Of a DNA stretch of 7,563 nt, positions 1-5,833 are shown piece after piece (position 1 is the stretch's first letter; every line of letters starts with the position of its first letter). Where the stretch lies: the NCBI GenBank assembly GCA_010025475.1, contig RGTE01000053.1, positions 1 to 7,563 on the forward strand, in the 5' to 3' direction. The notes below the pieces were generated by a model. The model was given only the letters and a program-made list of their open reading frames with translations, was not told the DNA's origin and made no database searches. The stretch is from Verrucomicrobiota bacterium. Lineage in GTDB: Bacteria > Verrucomicrobiota > Verrucomicrobiia > Methylacidiphilales > Verrucolacustridaceae. Made by a program: the position numbers and the translations under genes.

Positions 1-3
1 CGT

Positions 4-20
4 TTACGATTACGATTACG
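4..20. repeat. TTACGA tandem hexamer repeat at window edge
   Basis: Two perfect copies of TTACGA are followed by a third copy missing its last base. The array may continue beyond the left edge, since only three bases precede it. Short runs of this TTACGA/TCGTAA type are known between genes in several bacterial groups, but I cannot show copy number here. It lies in the only AT-rich non-coding part of the window, next to the cruciform repeat. Confidence 0.6.
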
Positions 21-43
21 TTACAAAAAAATAAATATGGTAA

Positions 44-104
44 CTCCTGTAGGGACGCAGGCCCTGCGTCCAAAATGCCCCAGAGGCCTGGGGCCCTACA
101 GAAG
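44..104. repeat. Cruciform (cloverleaf) inverted-repeat element, possible REP-like or MITE-like unit
   Basis: An outer inverted repeat (CTGTAGGG at 47-54 with CCCTACAG at 94-101, extended to 44-104 with one mismatch) encloses two perfect hairpins. Hairpin one pairs GGACGCAG at 53-60 with CTGCGTCC at 64-71 around a 3-nt loop. Hairpin two pairs GCCCCAG at 77-83 with CTGGGGC at 88-94 around a 4-nt loop. The inner arms share bases with the outer arms, so the full outer stem and both hairpins cannot all form at once. The element begins 24 nt after the stop codon of the aldehyde dehydrogenase homologue and could end its transcript. A T-rich stretch follows in that direction at 34-24, about 10 nt past the stem, which is far for a classic intrinsic terminator. 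The symmetry suggests a dispersed palindromic element. There is no coding potential. Confidence 0.6.
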
Positions 105-128
105 GCGTGGCCTACCTGCCGCGAAGTT

Positions 129-1472
129 TCAGCTCAAGGAATCCGGAGCTTCCTGGAGGACCTGCTCGTCGGCCGCGAAGCGGATCAAGCCGCGACCGCC
201 AGGGTGCCGGTTGCCGGAATCGCCCCAACCGCCGAAAGGAAGGGCGGACGGGGACATGGTGGTGGGAAGATTCGCGTAAATGTTGGCGGCGTGGAGATGG
301 TCGGCGAAGTGCTCGAAACTTTTTCGCGAGGTGGTGAAGACCGAGGCAGAAAGGCCGAACGGCACGGCGTTATGGGCGGCGATGGCCGCCTCGTGGCTTT
401 CCACCGGAACCACGTCGATCACGGGAGCGAAGAATTCCACCCGGGAAGCCGGATCGGCCACGTAGGCGGAAGAGGAAGACCAAAGGCGGATGCAGGGATC
501 CACATAATGGCCCCGGCGCCCCTCGACCTGCTCATGCACCTTGCCTGGTTCTAAAAACCTGACTCCTGCCGGTGCCTTTAAGGCGGAACGGTAACGTTCC
601 ACGGATCCCGCATTCACGAGAGGTCCCAGCTTGGTTTTTTCCTCCACCGGCCAACCCGGACGGAACGGCGCCACCGCCGCCGGGCCGCTGGTGAGACAGG
701 CGGCCTCGGCCACCATTTGGGCCGCACGGACCAGGTCGGCATCCGCGAGAACCAACGAGGCATTTTTTCCGCCCAGCTCCAAGGCCACGTCCTTGGTGGG
801 ATCGAGCGCGGTAATTTCCGCCAGAAGACCGCGACCGGCAGGAACCGAGCCGGTGAAAACGATGGAGCGCACCCGGCGATCAAAACAGAGGGTTCGCGCC
901 AACTCCGTTCCGCCTTGGGCGATCTGGAACACCCCGGAAGGAAAAAGAGGAGACATCAGCGCGGCGTACCGGGCGGAAACCACCGGAGCCATCGGCGAGG
1001 GTTTCAGGATAACCGGATTTCCCGCCAACAGATGGGCGGTGGAGGGGCCGTGGCTGAGATGGAGCGGCCAGTTGAAGGGCCCGATGACCAGGCTGGGGCC
1101 GCGGGAACGTTGGCGGATCCGGCTGGGGTTGGGGGCATCGACCGGCTTTTCCTCGGCAAGGAAACGCTCGGCGTCGGAGATAGCGAAATCGATCTTGGTG
1201 ACCAGCGCGGCGGCCTCGGCTCGGCACTCGGTGATGGGTTTGCCGATCTCGCGGCAGACCCCTTGCGCCAGCTCTTCCTGATGAGACTGCAGGGTTTTTT
1301 GGGCGGAGCGGAGACGCTGGATCCGTTCCGTCAGCGGGGTTTCGCCCCAGCCCTCGGCCGCGGCAGCGGCCGCGGCGAGCACGATTTCCGGAGACGTGGC
1401 CTGCACCTCCGGCAGCAGATCGGAGAGATCGGCCGGATTGGCGTTGCGCCAGGATAGGGGGTCAGCGGCCAT
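129..1472 (-). CDS. Aldehyde dehydrogenase superfamily protein lacking the catalytic cysteine (AstD-like fold)
   Basis: A 447-residue member of the NAD(P)-dependent aldehyde dehydrogenase superfamily, most like succinylglutamate-semialdehyde (AstD-type) and related dehydrogenases. Family landmarks in order: PFNWP with the active-site Asn at 134, the cofactor Lys in ILKPSP at 157, FTGS at 206-209, ELGGK with the general-base Glu at 232, an EFFAP form of ExFGP at 346-350, and PFGG at 412-415. The catalytic motif SGQxC is replaced: residues 262-266 read SGPAA, so Ala266 sits where the nucleophilic Cys is expected. About 25-30 residues that normally follow are missing before KLGPLVN at 281-287. 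The usual length is 480-500 residues. The frame is unbroken and all later motifs are intact, so this looks like a pseudoenzyme, a strongly diverged enzyme or a local deletion rather than a frameshifted gene. It is the last gene of the ald operon. Its ATG overlaps the deacetylase end by 11 nt, and no clear ribosome-binding site is seen. Confidence 0.85.
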   Translation of the reverse strand: MAADPLSWRNANPADLSDLLPEVQATSPEIVLAAAAAAAEGWGETPLTERIQRLRSAQKTLQSHQEELAQGVCREIGKPITECRAEAAALVTKIDFAISDAERFLAEEKPVDAPNPSRIRQRSRGPSLVIGPFNWPLHLSHGPSTAHLLAGNPVILKPSPMAPVVSARYAALMSPLFPSGVFQIAQGGTELARTLCFDRRVRSIVFTGSVPAGRGLLAEITALDPTKDVALELGGKNASLVLADADLVRAAQMVAEAACLTSGPAAVAPFRPGWPVEEKTKLGPLVNAGSVERYRSALKAPAGVRFLEPGKVHEQVEGRRGHYVDPCIRLWSSSSAYVADPASRVEFFAPVIDVVPVESHEAAIAAHNAVPFGLSASVFTTSRKSFEHFADHLHAANIYANLPTTMSPSALPFGGWGDSGNRHPGGRGLIRFAADEQVLQEAPDSLS

Positions 1473-2385
1473 GGATATCTAGAGCGGCCTTGAAGGTGCC
1501 GACGTGGACGGTGACGACCTTTTCCACGGGCCGCGTGTAACCACCGGCGAGGGTCCAAGCCACCGGAACCCCATGACGGCGGAGGAAGGAAAAGACGTGA
1601 CGATCCCGCGCCTCCAGGTCCGCCGCTCCGAGGTTGAGCGGGGAGTAAGGATCGTCCCGAAGCGGGTCGGCCCCGGCTTGAAAAAGCACCAGATCGGGCG
1701 GCGTGGGCTGGAGGAGCCAGGGTAGGTTTTGCTCAAGGATTTCGAGAAGATGAGGACCGTCGGAGTTGGCAGGAAGAGCCACGGAAAGATGATTGGGGCC
1801 ATCGGGATGTTTCTTCTCGGTCACATCCCGAAAACAGACGTTATTCCAGTAGTCGTTGCCGTAGATGGAGAGTTGGCGAATCCAGGGGCGGTCCTGGATG
1901 AGCTGGGCGGTGCCGTTGCCGTAATGGAGATCGAGGTCGAGCACGGCAGCCGTGCGAAGGGCGCCGCCGCGGTAAAGTTTTTCCAGGGCGACCACCAGGC
2001 CGTTGAACGTGCAGAAACCTTCGCCGTGATCGGCGCAAGAATGATGAAAACCACTGGCGATGGCGGCGGCGACGCCGTGGGAAAGGGCAGAGGAGGCGGC
2101 CGCATGGACGGCGCCGCTGGTGAGGCGGACGGATTCGTAAAGACCCGGCACCCAGGGAAACTTTTGGGACTCGGCCAGCGGGCGGGGTTTTCCGGTTTCA
2201 ATCGCGCGGATGTAGTTGTCGGTGTGAACGCGGAGCAGATCGGTGCGGGTGACCGGTTCCTGGCGCAGCAGGCGGACGCCTTCGAGTTTGGCCACGCGGT
2301 CGGCGACGAGCTGAAACTTTTCCATCGGCATAGTGTGTTCGCCGATGGCGGCGGCCTGACCGGGATGGTGAAAGGCTTCGATCAT
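1462..2385 (-). CDS. Histone deacetylase (HDAC) superfamily amidohydrolase, AcuC/AphA/HDAC-like
   Basis: A 307-residue zinc-dependent deacetylase of the arginase/deacetylase fold, cytoplasmic since no signal peptide is seen. Visible active-site parts are the His pair in FHHS (114-115), the GEGFCTFN segment (121-128), the zinc ligands in DLDLHYGNGT (Asp152, His154), the third zinc ligand in AGAD (Asp240), and the transition-state Tyr in GGY (283). All key residues are present, so it should be active. The family removes acetyl groups from lysine, acetylpolyamines or other N-acyl amines; bacterial relatives include acetylpolyamine amidohydrolases and AcuC. The N-terminal HTMPMEKF motif resembles class IV-like bacterial HDACs. 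The ATG at 2385 overlaps the acetyltransferase stop as ATGA, implying translational coupling, and it begins where family homology begins. The frame stays open far upstream, which matters for a possible -1 frameshift fusion. Its substrate is not readable from sequence; the neighbours favour an acetylated small amine, but protein deacetylation is also possible. Confidence 0.9.
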   Translation of the reverse strand: MIEAFHHPGQAAAIGEHTMPMEKFQLVADRVAKLEGVRLLRQEPVTRTDLLRVHTDNYIRAIETGKPRPLAESQKFPWVPGLYESVRLTSGAVHAAASSALSHGVAAAIASGFHHSCADHGEGFCTFNGLVVALEKLYRGGALRTAAVLDLDLHYGNGTAQLIQDRPWIRQLSIYGNDYWNNVCFRDVTEKKHPDGPNHLSVALPANSDGPHLLEILEQNLPWLLQPTPPDLVLFQAGADPLRDDPYSPLNLGAADLEARDRHVFSFLRRHGVPVAWTLAGGYTRPVEKVVTVHVGTFKAALDIHGR

Positions 2386-3236
2386 GTCCGGGTGGGGGGG
2401 ATCAACGGTACCGGAGAAGGGCCGTCGGGGTAAGCCTTCCAATTTTTCCAGAGGGGCTCCATGTCCTGGGCGCGGAACGTGTCCGCATACATGGCGTAGA
2501 GGTCGCGGATCATGGCTTTGATTTCCGAAGCGGGGGCCGTGGTCTCCGCTTCGTGGCCGACACGACGGAGGATCGGCGTCATCGGAATAAAGACATGCTG
2601 GCCGCTGGCGTCGATCTCCGCAGGATCGCGAAAGTCGGGCTGGAAGTAGGGCACCACCCTGGGATCCACCTTGAGGTAGCCAGCTTTTTCGTAGGCGATC
2701 AGCCGGATCATGCGGGCCTCGTCCTGGTTGTCGGGGAACTCCATTTCGCCCACCAGTGTGATGGGGGCGTGCAGGGCGTGGCGGGCCCGGTGGAGGAGGG
2801 TGCGGGCGGTCTGCACCGGGAAGGCCCGCATCCATCCGGCGAGACCGGAGCGGCGGTGGGCGGGATCGATCCAGAGATGGGAGAGATGAACCGTGCAGGC
2901 GGCCCGCTCCGGCGGGGCGTGGACGATGGCGGTGTAGTCGCGCACCGCCGCAATCTGATCCTGCGGATCCAGAGCGAGGATCATCGCGTAGTGGAAGAGG
3001 GGTTTGCCGGACTGTGGTTGCCAGACATTCCAGCCAAAACGGTGCTCGATGACCGGGCGGGTTTCCATCTCGTGGCGCGGTCCGAACAGCTCCGTCAACT
3101 TGTCAAAGGCCCGGGGGAAGAGGGAATCCTGGGCGGATTCGATGAGGTGGAACCGGATGCCGCCGAGGTCGGCGTGGGCGGACCGTTGGTCTCCGGGGGA
3201 GAGATCTTCCGCGAGGAGTTTGGGCGCGTGGATCAA
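2382..3236 (-). CDS. GNAT-family N-acetyltransferase-like protein
   Basis: A 284-residue protein with a central GNAT-type acetyltransferase core. The strand-turn HLSHLWIDPAHRRSGLAGW (117-135) matches the acetyl-CoA pyrophosphate-binding motif A ([RQ]xxGxG/A), and AYEKAGYLKVDP (181-192) resembles motif B. The protein is longer than a minimal GNAT of about 150 residues, with extra N- and C-terminal parts that I cannot assign. The acceptor is unknown; a polyamine, an amino acid or a protein lysine are all possible. The proposed start is TTG at 3236, overlapping the ald stop as TTGA. The first in-frame ATG would remove about 56 residues, so the coupled TTG is preferred, although no Shine-Dalgarno sequence is obvious. 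The stop overlaps the deacetylase start as ATGA. An acetyltransferase coupled to a deacetylase suggests they act on the same molecule or in one pathway. Family confidence is moderate because only the core motif is diagnostic. Confidence 0.75.
   Translation of the reverse strand: MIHAPKLLAEDLSPGDQRSAHADLGGIRFHLIESAQDSLFPRAFDKLTELFGPRHEMETRPVIEHRFGWNVWQPQSGKPLFHYAMILALDPQDQIAAVRDYTAIVHAPPERAACTVHLSHLWIDPAHRRSGLAGWMRAFPVQTARTLLHRARHALHAPITLVGEMEFPDNQDEARMIRLIAYEKAGYLKVDPRVVPYFQPDFRDPAEIDASGQHVFIPMTPILRRVGHEAETTAPASEIKAMIRDLYAMYADTFRAQDMEPLWKNWKAYPDGPSPVPLIPPTRT
2391..2400 (-). other. Candidate -1 slippery heptamer (C7) at the GNAT/HDAC junction
   Basis: On the coding strand the acetyltransferase reads ATC CCC CCC ACC shortly before its stop. 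The C7 run at 2400-2394 is therefore phased as C_CCC_CCC, the X_XXY_YYZ layout of -1 frameshift sites. A -1 shift here enters the deacetylase frame, which has no stop before the deacetylase ATG and would skip the TGA four codons later. The product would be an in-frame GNAT-HDAC fusion. A one-base polymerase slip in the same run could do likewise. No stimulatory structure was established, and chance is possible in GC-rich DNA. Confidence 0.3.
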
Positions 3237-4333
3237 ACGAACGAGGGAGCCTGATGCGGGAGCTTGTGGGCGGCGGCGACGGCGGGGCAGGTGAGCTTGC
3301 CATTCTGCACGCTGATGCCGGTGAGGAGTCCGGGCTGGCGTTGGCAGGCGCCGGCGAGTCCTTGGTCGGCAATCAGCTCAATGAACGGATAGGTGACGTT
3401 GGTGAGGGCTTGGGTGGCGGTGCGGGCATAGGCGCCCGGCATGTTGGCCACGCAATAGTGGACCACGCCTTCCTCAACAAAGATGGGGTCGTCGTGGGTG
3501 GTGGGACGGGAAGTTTCGGAGCAGCCTCCCTGATCGATGGCGATGTCGACAAAGACGCTGCCGGGGCGCATGCGCTTGAGCATGGCCCGACTGACGAGTT
3601 TGGGAGCTTTGGCGCCCGGAATGAGGACGGCCCCGATGAGGAGATCCACGTTGGGGAGAAGTTCGTCGAGGTGGGCCTGGTTGGAAAAGAGGGTGTGAGC
3701 GGTGTGCATGGTGATGTCGAGGAAGCGCATCCGCTCAAGATCGACCTCGAGGATGGTGACATCCGCGCCCAGGCCGGTGGCCATGCGGGCCGCGTTGACG
3801 CCGGAGGTGCCGCCGCCAATCACAACGACGCGGCCGGGAAGCACGCCCGGCACACCGCCGAGCAATACCCCGCTCCCGCCGCGGTTTTTGGCAAGGAAGT
3901 AAGCTCCGACAATCACCGACATGCGGCCAGCGATCTCGGACATGGGTTCCAGGAGGGGAAGACGGCGTCCTTGCGTGACCATTTCGTAGGCCACGCCGGT
4001 GACCCCGCTGGCCATGAGGGACTCGGTGAGCTTTTGATCCGCCGCCAAGTGAAGGTAGGTGAAGAGAATCTGGTTTTTCCGGAGAAGGCTGTATTCGGAT
4101 GGCAGGGGTTCTTTGACCTTCACCACCAGATCGGCGGCAAAGGCGTCGGCGTGCTGCGGGACAAGCGTGGCCCCGGCTTGTTCGTACTCCTTGTCAGGAT
4201 AACCGGAGCCAACGCCGGCGCTTTTTTCGACGAGGACTTTATGACCTCGCTGGATCAGCTGGTAAGCGGCGGAGGGTAGCAGGGCGACTCGTGCCTCCTG
4301 CGTTTTGATTTCCTTGGGTACTCCGATGATCAT
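3233..4333 (-). CDS. ald: Alanine dehydrogenase
   Basis: Catalyses the reversible NAD-dependent oxidative deamination of L-alanine to pyruvate, ammonium and NADH in the cytoplasm. The 366-residue length fits the family (about 370). It opens with MIIGVPKEIK and carries the pyruvate-binding Arg15 and Lys74, the catalytic His95 in TYLHLAAD, the nucleotide-binding glycine motif VIGGGTSG (171-178), and the catalytic Asp267 in DIAIDQGG. The ATG at 4333 is chosen because family homology starts exactly there; the open frame continues upstream but runs antisense into the divergent aminotransferase. No strong ribosome-binding site is seen. It is the first gene of a four-gene minus-strand operon and its stop overlaps the next start (TTGA). 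Facing a pyruvate-dependent aminotransferase, it probably recycles the alanine formed there to pyruvate and releases ammonium, although a separate role in nitrogen or redox balance is possible. Confidence 0.96.
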   Translation of the reverse strand: MIIGVPKEIKTQEARVALLPSAAYQLIQRGHKVLVEKSAGVGSGYPDKEYEQAGATLVPQHADAFAADLVVKVKEPLPSEYSLLRKNQILFTYLHLAADQKLTESLMASGVTGVAYEMVTQGRRLPLLEPMSEIAGRMSVIVGAYFLAKNRGGSGVLLGGVPGVLPGRVVVIGGGTSGVNAARMATGLGADVTILEVDLERMRFLDITMHTAHTLFSNQAHLDELLPNVDLLIGAVLIPGAKAPKLVSRAMLKRMRPGSVFVDIAIDQGGCSETSRPTTHDDPIFVEEGVVHYCVANMPGAYARTATQALTNVTYPFIELIADQGLAGACQRQPGLLTGISVQNGKLTCPAVAAAHKLPHQAPSFV

Positions 4334-4421
4334 TATCTTATTTTGCACGGGGTTTGGCGGGATGCCAGCGGGGAAAAACCGCAAAGCTGGCGGATATCGG
4401 CTTTTCGAAGTAAGTTCAGGC
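4334..4421. promoter_or_regulatory. Divergent intergenic region between ald and the aminotransferase
   Basis: This 88-nt gap must contain the promoters for both the minus-strand ald operon and the plus-strand aminotransferase. I cannot pick convincing -35/-10 pairs in either direction. It holds a perfect 6-bp inverted repeat, GCCAGC at 4364-4369 and GCTGGC at 4386-4391, with a 16-nt spacer, which could be an operator. Six-base arms can also arise by chance. No regulator gene lies next to it in this window. An AT-rich segment abuts the ald start. Confidence 0.35.
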
Positions 4422-5777
4422 ATGCACGAAAAGCTTTCGCCTTCACGTCTGGAAGAGCTCCGCAAGATGGACCGGGCGCACCACCTGCACCCTTTCACCG
4501 ACCATGCCGCGATGCACCCCATCGGCACCCATGTGATCACCTCGGGGGAGGGCGTTTATCTGTATGGCGAGGAGGGGAAGCTGTTGGACGGGTTGGCCGG
4601 GCTTTGGTGTGTGAATGTCGGGTACGGCCGCAAGGAAATCGCGGACGCGGTGTCGAAGCAGATCCGTGAACTGTCCTACTACCCCAGCTTTTTCAACACC
4701 ACGACGGAGGCGGCGGTCCTCCTGGCCGACCGGTTGGGCCGGATGGCACCGGGAAATCTGAAGTATGCGGTGTTCAGCAACTCGGGTTCTGAGGCGAATG
4801 AGACCGGATTAAAAATCATTCGCCAGTACCAGATGATCAAGGGGAGGCCGAACCGAACCAAGATTCTCACCCGAAACTACGCCTACCACGGGGTGACGCT
4901 GGCGACCGCCAGCATGACCGGATTGCCCAACTGCCAGCAGCCGTTCGGGCTGCCTCTGCCGGGATTTCTGCACGCCCCGGCTCCGTACGCTTACGCGGCC
5001 GGAAGGGAAAAAGAGGCGGAGGCGTATGGCCAGGAGTGTGTGGCCGAGACCAAAAAGCTGATTGAGAAAGAGGGGCCGGAGACGATCGGGGCGATGATCC
5101 TGGAGCCGGTGCAGGGTGCCGGCGGAGTGATTCTCCCGCCGCCGGGGTATCTGGCCGGCATGCGGAAGTTAGCCCGCGAATATGACATTCTCTTTGTTGC
5201 CGATGAGGTGATCAGCGGATTTGGCCGGATGGGGTGTTGGTTCCTGAGCGAAATGTGGGATCTTCAGCCCGACCTGATGATTTTGGCCAAGGGCCTGACC
5301 AGTGGCTACGTGCCGATGGGGGCGACGATGGTGGCGCAACCGATTGCCGAGGCCCTGATGAAAGGTGGGTACTTTGCCCATGGATTCACCTACACCGGCC
5401 ACCCCGTGTCGGCGGCGGCGGCACTGGCCAACCTCGACATCATCGAAAAGGAAAAGTTGGTGGAACATACCAAAAACAAGACCGGGCCTTACTTTCAAAA
5501 GAAGCTTCAGGAATTTGCAGGACATCCGGCGGTGGGGGAAGTTCGCGGCATGGGACTGATCGGGGCGATGGAACTGCTGCCCAAGGGAGGAAGGAAAGAC
5601 CTCAAGCCGGGAATGAATCTGGGAATTCTTGGCGCCGCCAAGGTGAGAAGTGAAGGGGCGATCGTTCGCGGGATCCGGGATCTTCTGGCTTTCTCGCCAC
5701 CGCTGGTGATCACTGAACCGCAGATCGACGAGATGTTCGCCTCCGTGCGGCGGGGGATCGACAAGCTCTGGAGCTAG
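4422..5777 (+). CDS. Class III PLP aminotransferase, putrescine-pyruvate (SpuC)-like omega-transaminase
   Basis: A 451-residue fold-type I, class III aminotransferase that moves a terminal amino group from an amine donor, usually to pyruvate, giving an aldehyde and L-alanine. The N-terminal part (HHLHPFTDHAAMHP, then GVYLYGEEGKLLDGLAGLWCVNVGYG, quoted in two pieces: GVYLYGEEGKLLDG and LAGLWCVNVGYG at 44-68) closely follows the SpuC omega-amine:pyruvate group. Other landmarks are SNSGSEAN (119-126, PLP phosphate), YHG (155-157), EPVQGAGGV (228-236), DEVISGFGR (261-269, Asp contacting the pyridine nitrogen), and the Schiff-base Lys290 in ILAKGLTSGY. All catalytic residues are present. The ATG at 4422 is preferred over upstream in-frame codons because homology begins soon after it and the extension would run antisense into ald. 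Only a weak CAGG precedes it. It is divergent from ald, whose product would regenerate pyruvate from the alanine made. Likely donors are putrescine, cadaverine, acetylputrescine or another terminal amine. Family is certain; the donor is inferred. Confidence 0.93.
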   Translation: MHEKLSPSRLEELRKMDRAHHLHPFTDHAAMHPIGTHVITSGEGVYLYGEEGKLLDGLAGLWCVNVGYGRKEIADAVSKQIRELSYYPSFFNTTTEAAVLLADRLGRMAPGNLKYAVFSNSGSEANETGLKIIRQYQMIKGRPNRTKILTRNYAYHGVTLATASMTGLPNCQQPFGLPLPGFLHAPAPYAYAAGREKEAEAYGQECVAETKKLIEKEGPETIGAMILEPVQGAGGVILPPPGYLAGMRKLAREYDILFVADEVISGFGRMGCWFLSEMWDLQPDLMILAKGLTSGYVPMGATMVAQPIAEALMKGGYFAHGFTYTGHPVSAAAALANLDIIEKEKLVEHTKNKTGPYFQKKLQEFAGHPAVGEVRGMGLIGAMELLPKGGRKDLKPGMNLGILGAAKVRSEGAIVRGIRDLLAFSPPLVITEPQIDEMFASVRRGIDKLWS

Positions 5778-5794
5778 GGTGGGGGTAGGCGCAT

Positions 5795-5833
5795 CCAGCC
5801 TGCTCACTCGGATTTAAAAATCCTTCAGGCTGG
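5795..5833. terminator. Nested inverted repeat between convergent genes, possible bidirectional terminator
   Basis: An outer perfect 8-bp inverted repeat (CCAGCCTG at 5795-5802, CAGGCTGG at 5826-5833) encloses an inner 6-bp one (GGATTT at 5810-5815, AAATCC at 5818-5823). It lies in the 36-nt gap between the aminotransferase stop and the plsC stop and runs into the plsC 3' end. The placement suits a bidirectional transcription stop, but no T-run follows the stem on either strand, so it is not a textbook intrinsic terminator. Confidence 0.4.

Noticed and set aside
129..1472. Calling the aldehyde dehydrogenase homologue a frameshifted pseudogene
   Set aside because: The frame is continuous, motifs on both sides of the missing segment are intact and in phase, and no internal stop exists. 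Loss of the Cys does not by itself show decay.
1729..2433. Plus-strand open frame of 234 codons opposite the deacetylase
   Set aside because: It lies fully antisense to a gene with intact HDAC active-site motifs and shows no recognisable domain.
2386..2835. Upstream extension of the deacetylase frame to an ATG near 2835
   Set aside because: The extra 150 codons overlap the acetyltransferase in another frame and are low-complexity Pro/Arg-rich. HDAC homology begins at the ATGA-coupled start at 2385. The open frame is kept only as support for the frameshift idea.
3254..4279. Long plus-strand open frame (341 codons) opposite ald
   Set aside because: It is antisense to a clear alanine dehydrogenase with all family motifs. 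The glycine- and acid-rich translation resembles no family and is typical of GC-rich shadow frames.
2382..4333. An arginine succinyltransferase (Ast) pathway reading, with the GNAT as AstA
   Set aside because: The GNAT shares only the general acetyl-CoA motif with AstA, and the other Ast enzymes (AstB dihydrolase, AstE) are absent.
4341..4400. Sigma-70 promoter for the aminotransferase using TTGCAC at 4343
   Set aside because: No acceptable -10 hexamer lies 16-18 nt downstream, so a specific promoter call is not supported.
4305..4421. Upstream extension of the aminotransferase to 4305
   Set aside because: It would run antisense into the start of ald and adds residues unlike the SpuC family; the ATG at 4422 fits the homology.
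4334..4540. N-terminal extension of alanine dehydrogenase by 69 codons
   Set aside because: It is antisense to the aminotransferase start, and the family begins exactly at MIIGVPKE.
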